From Gemmatimonadota bacterium (GTDB lineage: Bacteria; Gemmatimonadota; Gemmatimonadetes; Gemmatimonadales; GWC2-71-9), in NCBI GenBank assembly GCA_009692185.1, contig SHZT01000017.1, forward strand, positions 1 to 38,691: a DNA stretch of 38,691 nucleotides, in the 5' to 3' direction. The position numbers and the translations under genes were made by a program. Of the stretch, positions 31,793-38,691 are shown piece after piece (the stretch's first letter is position 1; each line of letters begins with the position of its first letter). The notes below the pieces were generated by a model. The model had not been told where the DNA came from. It saw only the letters and a list, made by a program, of their open reading frames with translations, and searched no databases.

Positions 31793-32512
31793 ATTCTTCC
31801 AGCATCAGTCGCAAGTCCGGCAGTCACGGTCCAAGGCCTGGGGAAGCGGTTTGGGTTCCGCTGGGCGCTCCGTGGCGTCACCCTGACGATCAATGCCGGT
31901 GAATCCGTCTGTCTTCTCGGGCCCAACGGCTCGGGAAAGAGCACCCTCCTCCGGGTGCTGGCGACGGCGGCCCGGCCGAGTCGCGGCGAGGCCCGGGTAT
32001 TCGGGTTCCTGACGGATGGCGAGGGCGACGACGTCCGCCGCCGGGTGGGTCTCCTTTCCCACCGTTCCTATCTATATGGTGAACTGACGGCCCTCGAGAA
32101 CCTCCGGTTCGCCGGCGCGATGTACGGGCTCGACCTCGATACCGCGGCTTTGATGAACCGACTGGACGCCGTCGGGATGGGACATGCGGCCGACGCCCGG
32201 GTGCGGGGGTTCTCCCAAGGAATGACCCAGCGCCTGGCCCTTGCCCGCGCGACCATGCATGCACCGCCCCTGCTCCTCCTGGACGAGCCCTATACCGCCC
32301 TCGACGCGGCGGGCCTTCAACTGCTGGATCGGTACCTGGGACAGTTCACCGCTTCCGGCGGAACGGCGATACTGGTGACCCACCAGCTGGAGAAAGGCCT
32401 GGCCGCCTGCGACCGGGCCGTCGCCCTCCGGGACGGCCAGGTGTCATTCGACGGCCCATCCCTTGACTTCCGGGGATCCGCCGAGGCCGCCGCCATTGGC
32501 GAGTGGGGATGA
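31793..32512 (+). CDS. ccmA: Heme exporter ATP-binding protein CcmA
   Basis: CcmA is the ATPase of the CcmABCD complex that releases holo-CcmE during cytochrome c maturation. The protein has VTVQGLGKRFGFRWALRGVTL, Walker A LLGPNGSGKSTLLRVL, the Q-loop region, signature GFSQGMTQRLALARA, Walker B LLLLDEPYTALD and VTHQLE. The frame is open from 31682, but no ATG, GTG or TTG occurs in it before GTG 31955, which lies after Walker A and would give a useless protein. ATT 31793 (ILPASVASPAV) is the most reasonable non-standard start, giving 239 residues. A missing base or a wrong call upstream is the alternative. It ends one base before ccmB. Confidence 0.88.
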   Translation: MLPASVASPAVTVQGLGKRFGFRWALRGVTLTINAGESVCLLGPNGSGKSTLLRVLATAARPSRGEARVFGFLTDGEGDDVRRRVGLLSHRSYLYGELTALENLRFAGAMYGLDLDTAALMNRLDAVGMGHAADARVRGFSQGMTQRLALARATMHAPPLLLLDEPYTALDAAGLQLLDRYLGQFTASGGTAILVTHQLEKGLAACDRAVALRDGQVSFDGPSLDFRGSAEAAAIGEWG

Positions 32513-32513
32513 C

Positions 32514-33215
32514 ATGACAGAGTGGCGGCGGGTCTGGGCCATAGTCTGGAAGGACACGCTCACCGAGCGGAGGACCAAGGCGGCCTTCAACGCCATGGCG
32601 TTCTTTGCCGGCCTGGTCCTCCTGATTTTCGCATTCGCGATCGGGCCGGACATCCCGGTGACCGGACCAGCCGGCCAGGGGCTGATGGCCTATATCTCGC
32701 CGGGCCTCCTCTGGATAGCGATCCTGCTCACGGGGGTGCTGGCCCTCGGTCGGTCCTTCCAGATGGAGCTGGAGAACGGGGCCCTTGAGGGACTCCGGCT
32801 GTACCCGGGGGACCGCCGAGCCATCGGGGCGGGCAAGATCATCGCCAACCTGATCTTCCTGGCCGCGATGGAAGTACTCGTCGTGCCGATCGGCGGCGTC
32901 CTGTACAGTATTGATCTCTGGTCAAAGCTGCCCCAGCTCGGCGGCGTCTTGTTCCTGGCGACCCTGGGGTTCGCGGCGGTCGGCACATTCTACGCCGCCC
33001 TCACCGCGAACATGCGGGCGCGCGAGGTCATGCTGCCGCTCTTGCTGTTTCCGGTCATGGTGCCGGTGGTCCTCGCGGCGGTCAAGGCGACATTCCTCAT
33101 TCTGAATGGCGACCTGATGGGCGAACTGTCCACCTGGATACGCCTGCTGGTAGTTTTCGACGTGGTGTTCGTGACTGTATGCACGCTGGCCTTCGGCTTC
33201 GTGATCGAGGAGTAA
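32514..33215 (+). CDS. ccmB: Heme exporter membrane protein CcmB
   Basis: CcmB is the six-TM permease partner of CcmA. The 233-residue protein begins MTEWRRVWAIVWKDTLTERR, a typical cytosolic N-terminus, and has FQMELENGALEGLRLYP (the conserved coupling segment after TM2), GKIIANLIFLAAMEVLVVP and a PLLLFPVMVPVVLAAVKAT helix. ATG 32514 follows the ccmA stop by one base and uses GGGGAT as its ribosome site. A longer frame upstream lies within ccmA. Confidence 0.93.
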   Translation: MTEWRRVWAIVWKDTLTERRTKAAFNAMAFFAGLVLLIFAFAIGPDIPVTGPAGQGLMAYISPGLLWIAILLTGVLALGRSFQMELENGALEGLRLYPGDRRAIGAGKIIANLIFLAAMEVLVVPIGGVLYSIDLWSKLPQLGGVLFLATLGFAAVGTFYAALTANMRAREVMLPLLLFPVMVPVVLAAVKATFLILNGDLMGELSTWIRLLVVFDVVFVTVCTLAFGFVIEE

Positions 33216-33218
33216 GGC

Positions 33219-33911
33219 ATGGCTCAATCGCAACGGGTACAGGTGCTCGGGACCGCCGCCGGCGCACTGGCGGTGGTTGCCCTCGGCGCGGGGCTCTACC
33301 TCGGCCTCGTCGTGGCCCCGCCCGACTTCCAGATGGGCGAACTGCAACGGATCATGTACGTGCATTTCCCGAGCTGGATCGCCGTGGCCCTCACCTACTT
33401 CGCGGCATTCGTCGCCAGCATCCTGTACCTGGTGAAACGGCAGGACCGGTTCGACTACTGGGCGCAGGCGGGGGCGGAGATCGGGGTCGTGTTCAACATT
33501 ACGGGGTTGATCACGGGGTCCCTCTGGGGCCGGCCGACGTGGGGCGTGTACTGGACGTGGGACCCGCGGCTCACCACGACCGCCATCATGTTGGTGACGT
33601 TCGCCGGGTACCTCGTTCTGCGTGGCTTCATGGAAGATCCCGACACGCGGGCCCGGGTGGCGGCCCTGGTCGCAACCATCGGGTTCCTCAACGTGCCGAT
33701 CGTCTACTTCTCGGTGAAATGGTGGCGCACGCTCCATCAGCCGCAGTCCTCCCCGTCAACCGTGGACTCCGACATGGTGAGGCCGCTGCGGATCATGATG
33801 GTGGCCTTCGTCCTCCTGGCGACTTACCTCATGACCCGACGGGTTGCGCTCGCGGAAGCCGAAGGAACGGCGGAGCGAGAGGCCTTGCAAATGGGAGCGG
33901 CCAATGGATAA
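33219..33911 (+). CDS. ccmC: Heme handling protein CcmC
   Basis: CcmC loads heme onto CcmE. The 230-residue, six-TM protein has the tryptophan-rich WWD segment WGRPTWGVYWTWDPRLTT facing the periplasm, and conserved His residues beside it (MYVHFPSW, and LHQPQSS after a TM). The C-terminus is cytosolic and Glu/Ala-rich. It starts 3 bases after ccmB and its stop lies inside the ccmD start region. Confidence 0.93.
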   Translation: MAQSQRVQVLGTAAGALAVVALGAGLYLGLVVAPPDFQMGELQRIMYVHFPSWIAVALTYFAAFVASILYLVKRQDRFDYWAQAGAEIGVVFNITGLITGSLWGRPTWGVYWTWDPRLTTTAIMLVTFAGYLVLRGFMEDPDTRARVAALVATIGFLNVPIVYFSVKWWRTLHQPQSSPSTVDSDMVRPLRIMMVAFVLLATYLMTRRVALAEAEGTAEREALQMGAANG

Positions 33912-34032
33912 CGTGGGCTTCGTAACGGCCTCCTACATCGCGACCTTTGTCGTGCTCGCGGGGTATACCTGGTCGCTGTGGAGGCGGCTCCGGCACGCGC
34001 GCCGGAATCCGCCGGCCGATCCCAAGCGCTGA
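33904..34032 (+). CDS. ccmD: CcmD-type small membrane protein
   Basis: The 42-residue product has one TM helix (FVTASYIATFVVLAGYTWSLW) followed by a basic cytosolic tail (RRLRHARRN), the usual form of CcmD, which stabilises CcmC-CcmE in the CcmABCD complex. ATG 33904 overlaps the ccmC end by 8 bases. Sequence conservation in this family is low; the call rests on size, topology and position. Confidence 0.85.
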   Translation: MDNVGFVTASYIATFVVLAGYTWSLWRRLRHARRNPPADPKR

Positions 34033-34051
34033 CCGAGTAAGGAAGGCATGA

Positions 34052-34510
34052 ATGGCAAAGGGACTGAAGGGAAAGTCTGCCGGGCTCCTGCTCGGAGCCG
34101 CGGTGGTTCTGGTGGCCCTGGGCTACCTGATCTGGGGCGGCATCGGGTCCAACCTGGTCTACTTCTACACGCCAACCGAGCTCCTGGCCAAGGGAGCGGC
34201 CGCGTACGACAAGTCCGCGCGGGTCGGCGGGATGGTCGAGGCCGGTACGGTCGTCTGGAACGCGGACGCCCGTGAGCTCCGGTTCGGCATCACCGATGGC
34301 GACACAACGGTTTCGGTGGTCAGCGTCGGCACCCCGCCGCAGATGTTCAACGAGGGACAGGGGGTCGTCGTGGAGGGCGTCTACACGCCCGAGCACCTGT
34401 TCCGTTCGAACAAGCTGATGATCAAGCACAGCAACGAGTACCGGGCACCAGACCCCGGCAAGCACCCCGCCGAGTACTACCGGGAGCTCTTCAAGAAGTC
34501 AGCATCGTGA
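34052..34510 (+). CDS. ccmE: Heme chaperone CcmE
   Basis: CcmE carries heme covalently on a His in the periplasm and passes it to CcmF/H. The 152-residue protein has an N-terminal TM anchor (GLLLGAAVVLVALGYLIWGG), an OB-fold barrel (VGGMVEAGTVVW, VSVGTPPQMFNEGQGVVVEGVY) and the attachment motif KHSNEY with H126 and Y130, followed by a Pro-rich tail. The H-xxx-Y form is the standard type, not the Cys variant. It overlaps ccmF by GTGA. Confidence 0.95.
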   Translation: MAKGLKGKSAGLLLGAAVVLVALGYLIWGGIGSNLVYFYTPTELLAKGAAAYDKSARVGGMVEAGTVVWNADARELRFGITDGDTTVSVVSVGTPPQMFNEGQGVVVEGVYTPEHLFRSNKLMIKHSNEYRAPDPGKHPAEYYRELFKKSAS

Positions 34511-36525
34511 GCGGACCGCTGGGTAACCTCGCGACCATCGTCGCGCTGGTCATCGCGGCCCTCGGCGCCGCGGCGGCGTTTACCGGGGCGGCCACACGCC
34601 GCCCCGCGCTCGTTGCGAGCGCGCGGAACGCCGCGTTCGCCACGCTGGCGCTCGTGATCGTCGCCTTCCTGTCCATGGAATACGCGCTGATCACCCACGA
34701 CTTCAGCGTGAAGTACGTGGCGCAGGTAGGGAGTCGGGCGACCCCGCTTTTCTACACGATCATTTCGGCGTGGAGCGCGCTCGAGGGGTCCATTCTCCTC
34801 TGGGCGCTGATCCTCGCGACGTACACCGCCATCGTGGCCTGGCGCACCGGCCGGCAGCCGGAGACCGAGCTCATGGACTCCTACGCGCTCGGCGCAATGC
34901 TCACCTCGAACATCTTCTTCCTCTTGCTCATTGCCGGCCCGGCGAACCCCTTCGGGACCGTGAGCCCCGTCCTGGCGGACGGACCAGGACCCAACCCGCT
35001 GCTCCAGAATCACGCCTTCATGGGGGTGCATCCGCCCCTGCTCTACATCGGCTACGTGGGCATGTCGGTGCCGTTCGCCTTCGCGATCGGGGGTCTCCTT
35101 TCGGGCAACCTGGGCCGCGACTGGAGCCGAACCCTCCGGCGCTGGACGCTCGTCCCGTGGGCGTTCCTGACGCTCGGTATCACCGCGGGCGCCTGGTGGT
35201 CCTATGAAGTGCTGGGGTGGGGCGGGTTCTGGGCCTGGGACCCGGTGGAAAACGCGTCGTTCATGCCGTGGCTGACGGCCACGGCGTTCGTGCACTCGGT
35301 GATGGTGCAGGAACGGCGCGAAATGCTCAAGACGTGGACGGTCTCTCTCATCATCGCGACCTTCCTGCTGACGATCCTGGGGACGTTCCTCACCCGGAGC
35401 GGCGTCATCGCGAGCGTGCACGCGTTCAGCGAAGGCCTGGTCGGGCCATTTTTCCTCGGCTACCTGGGCCTCGTGCTCCTGCTCTCGCTGGTGCTGATCG
35501 CCTGGAAAAGCGAGCACCTGCGGGCGGCCGGAAGCCTGGACAGCGTGGTGTCCCGCGAGACGGCTTTCCTGTTCAATAACCTGCTCTTCGTGGCGTTTAC
35601 GTTTGTCGTCCTGCTCGGCACCATGTTCCCGCTGCTGGCGGACGCGATCCGCGGCGCCAAGGTGACCGTGGGCGGTCCCTACTTCAACCAGATGACCGTT
35701 CCCATCGGCGTCGCACTGGTATTCCTCGCGGGAATCGGTCCCGCCCTGCCGTGGCGCCGCGGCGACGGCGGGGCGTTTTCGCGAAAACTGGTCTGGCCGG
35801 CCGGCGTGGCCGCCCTTGTGGGTGTCATGCTGATGGTGGCCGGCGTCCGCCATTTCTGGGCGTGGCTCACGGTCGTCACGGCGGTCTTCGCGGGCGGGCT
35901 GGTCATCGGCGAGTTCACCGGCCCCGCGGGAGCAAGGCGGCGAAGTCACCGTGAATCGTGGCCTGCCGCCCTCTGGAGCGTCATGACCGGCAACCGCCGG
36001 CGCTACGGCGGCTACATCGCCCACTACGGCGTGCTGGTGGCGGCCATCGGCATTGCCATTTCGTCCGCCTACAAGCACGAAGGCGAGTGGAACTTGACCA
36101 AGGGCGGGCCACCCCAGCAGTACGGGGCGTACAGCCTGCAGCTGGACTCGGTGTGGGCGGTGAAGGAGCGCCAGCGCGACGGCGTCATCGCCAGCGTGCA
36201 GGCGTTCAAGAACGGGCGGCTGATCGAGCGCATGGAGCCGCGCCTCAACTACTACCCGATGTCCAACGAGCCGATCGCGACCCCGTCCGTGCACGAGGGT
36301 GCGTCAGAAGATCTGTACCTCGTCCTCGTCGCGTATGAACAGGACGGATCGAGGGCGACGGTCAAGGCCATCGTAAGCCCGATGGTGGGCTGGATCTGGT
36401 GGGGCGGCATCATGATCGCCTTGGGCGTCATCTGGGGATTGTGGCCCAAGCGGCGCACCGCCCCGGAATCCGGGGACGCGGCGGCGGGCCCGGCTCGCGA
36501 GCTGGCCGGTTCGGCGCGGTCGTGA
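34507..36525 (+). CDS. ccmF: Cytochrome c heme lyase subunit CcmF
   Basis: CcmF is the large integral part of the heme ligase that joins heme to CxxCH in apocytochromes. The 672-residue protein has many TM helices, SRATPLFYTIISAWSALEGS early on, NHAFMGVHPPLLYIGYVG, and the periplasmic WWD signature AWWSYEVLGWGGFWAWDPVE at about residues 228-247. The C-terminal domain has a long periplasmic loop (YGAYSLQLDSVW) and a last TM. The start is GTG, overlapping ccmE. Confidence 0.96.
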   Translation: MSGPLGNLATIVALVIAALGAAAAFTGAATRRPALVASARNAAFATLALVIVAFLSMEYALITHDFSVKYVAQVGSRATPLFYTIISAWSALEGSILLWALILATYTAIVAWRTGRQPETELMDSYALGAMLTSNIFFLLLIAGPANPFGTVSPVLADGPGPNPLLQNHAFMGVHPPLLYIGYVGMSVPFAFAIGGLLSGNLGRDWSRTLRRWTLVPWAFLTLGITAGAWWSYEVLGWGGFWAWDPVENASFMPWLTATAFVHSVMVQERREMLKTWTVSLIIATFLLTILGTFLTRSGVIASVHAFSEGLVGPFFLGYLGLVLLLSLVLIAWKSEHLRAAGSLDSVVSRETAFLFNNLLFVAFTFVVLLGTMFPLLADAIRGAKVTVGGPYFNQMTVPIGVALVFLAGIGPALPWRRGDGGAFSRKLVWPAGVAALVGVMLMVAGVRHFWAWLTVVTAVFAGGLVIGEFTGPAGARRRSHRESWPAALWSVMTGNRRRYGGYIAHYGVLVAAIGIAISSAYKHEGEWNLTKGGPPQQYGAYSLQLDSVWAVKERQRDGVIASVQAFKNGRLIERMEPRLNYYPMSNEPIATPSVHEGASEDLYLVLVAYEQDGSRATVKAIVSPMVGWIWWGGIMIALGVIWGLWPKRRTAPESGDAAAGPARELAGSARS

Positions 36526-37067
36526 ACTGGAAGGGCATGGCCGGCGGGCTGGTCTTTGCCGCCGGCTTTCTCGGACTCCTCGTCTACGGCCTGGTCTGGG
36601 GCGACCCGCGGGCGGTGCCGACACCCATGGTTGGCGGCCCGGCCCCGGACTTCGCGCTGGAAACACTCTCGGGCGACACGCTCCGCCTTTCTGAAGCCGG
36701 CGACCAGCCCCTGGTCATCAACTTCTGGGCCTCGTGGTGCATTCCGTGCCAGGATGAGCACCCGCTACTCGTTGACTACTCGGTCGCCTACAAGGGGCGC
36801 ATTCGCCTCATCGGCATCGTGTACCAGGACACCCGGGCAAACGCCGAGCGGTGGATTCGCGAGCGCGGTGGCGACTGGACCAACGCCCTGGATCTGCGAA
36901 GTCAGACGGCAATCGAATACGGCGTGCGCGGAGTCCCGGAGACGTTCTTCATCACCCGGGATCGCCAGGTATTGCAGCACCTGCCCATGCCGATGACACC
37001 CGCGGTGCTGCGGTTCTGGACAGACAGCCTCCTGGCGCTCGGCAAGACGAAGGCCCCCGGCACATGA
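36522..37067 (+). CDS. ccmG: Thiol-disulfide protein CcmG/DsbE
   Basis: CcmG keeps the apocytochrome CxxCH cysteines reduced. The 181-residue protein starts at GTG 36522 (GTGA overlap with ccmF), has a TM anchor (GMAGGLVFAAGFLGLLVYG) and a thioredoxin fold with FWASWCIPCQDEHP (C73, C76), IGIVYQDT and the cis-proline GVPETFFITRD. The acidic/aromatic loop typical of DsbE is present. It overlaps ccmH by ATGA. Confidence 0.93.
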   Translation: MNWKGMAGGLVFAAGFLGLLVYGLVWGDPRAVPTPMVGGPAPDFALETLSGDTLRLSEAGDQPLVINFWASWCIPCQDEHPLLVDYSVAYKGRIRLIGIVYQDTRANAERWIRERGGDWTNALDLRSQTAIEYGVRGVPETFFITRDRQVLQHLPMPMTPAVLRFWTDSLLALGKTKAPGT

Positions 37068-37561
37068 ATCGGCGGATCGCACTGTCCGCCGTTGTTTTCG
37101 CAGCGATGTGGTTCGGGAGTATCCCCGGAAACGCGCAGACCACCGCACCGCCCGACTCTGTGGCCCTCGAAGCGCGAGTCCGGGAGATCGCCGCGACGAT
37201 TCGTTGTCCCGTCTGCCTGAATCTCTCGATCGCCGATTCACCGTCCGAACTGGCCCGCGACATGCGGGACGTGATCCGCGAGCACCTCAAGCGGGGCGAA
37301 ACCGAGGCGCAGGTCAAGGCGTTCTTCGAAGCGCGCTACGGCGAATGGGTGGACATGAAGCCCAAGGCACACGGCTTCAACCTGCTGGTGTGGCTGCTGC
37401 CGGGCGTGCTGGTCCTCGCGGGCGGCGGTCTCATCGTGCTCCTGGTACGGCGGTGGATCGGGAATTCGGCCGCGACCGCGACGGCGGCTTCCGCAGGGAC
37501 TCCGAGCGACGAGGACCGGCACAGAGTCCAAGACGAACTGGCGCGAGGCGAGCTTGATTGA
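37064..37561 (+). CDS. ccmH: Cytochrome c maturation protein CcmH
   Basis: CcmH reduces or presents apocytochrome thiols to CcmF. The 165-residue protein has a signal peptide, the motif IRCPVCLNLSIADS with C48 and C51 (usual form LRCxxCQNQSI), the helical MRDVIREHLKRGETEAQVKAFFEARYGEWV, and one C-terminal TM helix. It corresponds to the short, TPR-free form; the TPR part is the separate next gene. It overlaps ccmG by 4 bases and the next gene by 8. Confidence 0.93.
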   Translation: MNRRIALSAVVFAAMWFGSIPGNAQTTAPPDSVALEARVREIAATIRCPVCLNLSIADSPSELARDMRDVIREHLKRGETEAQVKAFFEARYGEWVDMKPKAHGFNLLVWLLPGVLVLAGGGLIVLLVRRWIGNSAATATAASAGTPSDEDRHRVQDELARGELD

Positions 37562-38528
37562 ATTGCTGGTTGTCATGCTGGTGCTCGGTGCCAGCATGGT
37601 CGTGTTCTACCCGGTGCTGGCGGGCCGGGACTTCCGGGCCGCCGGCCCGGCAAGGACGGCCGGCAATCGGTCGGTGGACCCCGAAACCGAAGAGCAGGTC
37701 ACGGACCTGCGCGAGCAGAAACGCCGCGTCCTCCGCAACCTCCAGGAACTCGAAAAGGAGCGGGCGGCAGGACGTATCGCCGACACGGACTACGCTGTTC
37801 TCCGCGACCGCGACACCGTCCAGGCCGCCCGCATCATCGAGCAGCTGGACAAGATCGAGGCCGAGCTCAAGGCTGGCCGGCGTCCGTCGAAGAAGGCACC
37901 CGCCGTGAAGGCCCAGGTGCCCCCACGCCAGCGGGCAGCTCGGGTGCTCGCGTGGGTCGGCGGAATCACGGCGTTCGGGGCCGTCCTCGTATTCACGATG
38001 TCCCAGGCGATTACCGATCGCGAGCCGGGCGGCACGATCACCGGCACGATTCCAGGGGGACCGGGAGACGGAGGTCCGGCCGGCGGCGGCGGAGCGGCGT
38101 TCATGCCGGCCGCGGACCCGGCTCGCCTGCAGGCCCTCGAGCGGACGCTGAGGGGCGACTCGGCAAACCTCAAAGCCCTGCTGGAAGCCGGTCACCTGTA
38201 CCTGGCCGAGCGACGTCTCGATGAAGCGGCGTCGGTAACGCTCCGCGCACTGCGCATGGACTCGGTGGCGCCCGAGGCGCATGCGCACATGGGGGTGCTG
38301 CTGATGGCCGCGGGAATCCCCGACACGGCGCTCATGGCAGAGAACACGGCGCTCCGGCTCAAGCCCGACTTGGCGGAAGCGTGGCTGTTCAAGGGGATGA
38401 TCTACATGGCGGGGCTGCAGGATCCCAAGTCCGCCGCGGCGGCATGGGAGCACTATCTGCAGGTGGCCCCGAAGGGCGCCGACACCAGCCGGATCGCCGC
38501 GATCGTTCGGGGAATGAAAAACCGCTAG
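37554..38528 (+). CDS. ccmI: CcmI-like TPR protein of cytochrome c maturation
   Basis: CcmI chaperones apocytochromes to the ligase. The 324-residue protein has an N-terminal TM (LLVVMLVLGASMVVFYPVLAG), a cytosolic coiled coil (TDLREQKRRVLRNLQELEKERAAGRI), a second TM near residues 130-150, a Gly-rich linker and about three TPR units (KALLEAGHLYLAERRLDEAA.., EAHAHMGVLLMAAGIPDTAL.., AWLFKGMIYMAGLQDPKSAA). The start is TTG 37554 inside ccmH; ATG 37575 is an alternative. It ends the ccm operon, 16 bases before tRNA-Gln. Confidence 0.85.
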   Translation: MIELLVVMLVLGASMVVFYPVLAGRDFRAAGPARTAGNRSVDPETEEQVTDLREQKRRVLRNLQELEKERAAGRIADTDYAVLRDRDTVQAARIIEQLDKIEAELKAGRRPSKKAPAVKAQVPPRQRAARVLAWVGGITAFGAVLVFTMSQAITDREPGGTITGTIPGGPGDGGPAGGGGAAFMPAADPARLQALERTLRGDSANLKALLEAGHLYLAERRLDEAASVTLRALRMDSVAPEAHAHMGVLLMAAGIPDTALMAENTALRLKPDLAEAWLFKGMIYMAGLQDPKSAAAAWEHYLQVAPKGADTSRIAAIVRGMKNR

Positions 38529-38544
38529 CTACATTTCAGGCTAC

Positions 38545-38615
38545 TGGCCCCTCGTCCAACGGCAGGACAGCGGACTTTGGATCCGCGAATCGTGGTTCGA
38601 ATCCACGGGGGCCAA
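38545..38615 (+). tRNA. tRNA-Gln(TTG)
   Basis: TGGCCCC (38545-38551) pairs with GGGGCCA (38608-38614), discriminator A38615. The D-stem is GTCC/GGAC, the anticodon stem GCGGA/TCCGC with loop CTTTGGA and anticodon TTG (38577-38579), and the T-arm CGTGG/CCACG with TTCGAAT. No CCA is encoded. Confidence 0.95.
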
Positions 38616-38620
38616 TGGTG

Positions 38621-38691
38621 CTACTGCGTCACCGGCTTGAAGGCCCGCGTCTGGTACGCAACCTCGACGTGCTTCTCTTCCGGCTCCAGGG
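38621..38691 (-). CDS. 3' end of an unidentified minus-strand gene (partial)
   Basis: A minus-strand frame enters at the right edge and ends at TAG 38623-38621. The visible end reads LEPEEKHVEVAYQTRAFKPV and then TQ. It is charged and soluble-looking but too short to assign. It is convergent with tRNA-Gln, 5 bases away. Confidence 0.45.
   Translation of the reverse strand, partial: LEPEEKHVEVAYQTRAFKPVTQ

Noticed and set aside
31715-38565. The 12-mer GTCCAACGGCAG occurs at 31715-31726 before ccmA and in tRNA-Gln at 38554-38565, as if the ccm operon were an island flanked by direct repeats.
   Set aside because: Integration repeats normally copy the 3' end of a tRNA, not its D-arm. No integrase is present and ccm is core metabolism. 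Chance is more likely.
1-38691. CRISPR array or phage genes.
   Set aside because: No regularly spaced direct repeats and no structural, terminase or integrase genes were found.

Overview
The window is high-GC, gene-dense DNA from a diderm bacterium. Exported lipoproteins, outer-membrane barrels, System I (Ccm) cytochrome c maturation, a DUF4159/DUF4175/TPR operon and many small lipoproteins of unknown function suggest Gemmatimonadota or a close relative. That assignment is inference from gene content and protein style; no rRNA is present.

Layout. (1) 1-1.8 kb is accessory DNA: the tail of an unknown gene followed by an attC-like inverted repeat, an HNH nuclease, a frameshifted winged-helix/PD-(D/E)XK nuclease gene and a gene-poor stretch. 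(2) 1.8-4.1 kb holds a beta-propeller lipoprotein, then a chimeric scar in which the first ~110 codons of an MFS (MHS) transporter run into a 5'-truncated copy of a lipoprotein whose intact paralogue is at 27.8 kb. (3) 4.1-6.8 kb: tRNA-Ser(GCT), gltX, a YceI-like protein and a small lipoprotein-like protein. (4) 6.75-19.5 kb is a nine-gene, tightly overlapping minus-strand operon, read trxA, unknown, rsmI, DUF4159, DUF4175, TPR, a Tat-exported GATase-like protein, a JAMM-DinG helicase fusion and a TonB-like membrane protein. (5) 19.5-24.9 kb: a VOC/methylmalonyl-CoA epimerase-like gene, a lipoprotein, pdxJ, a degenerate Hpt protein, a flippase-like membrane protein and ispE. (6) 25-29 kb: two more YceI paralogues and an envelope lipoprotein/barrel cluster. 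(7) 29.1-31.5 kb: a monoheme cytochrome-porin fusion (Cyc2-like architecture) with two tandem monoheme cytochromes c, transcribed leftward. (8) 31.7-38.5 kb: a complete ccmABCDEFGHI operon transcribed rightward, followed by tRNA-Gln(TTG).

The most coherent system is 29.1-38.5 kb. An outer-membrane cytochrome-porin and two periplasmic-type cytochromes c are divergent from the whole machine that attaches heme to them. This is a plausible outer-membrane electron-entry or electron-exit module; whether it oxidises Fe(II) cannot be read from sequence alone. A second theme is paralogy: three YceI proteins, two related small lipoproteins and a whole/broken lipoprotein pair link the 3.6-6.8 kb and 25-28.3 kb blocks. 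A third is a 39-bp palindromic repeat present three times, two of them inside essential-type coding genes (gltX and the helicase).
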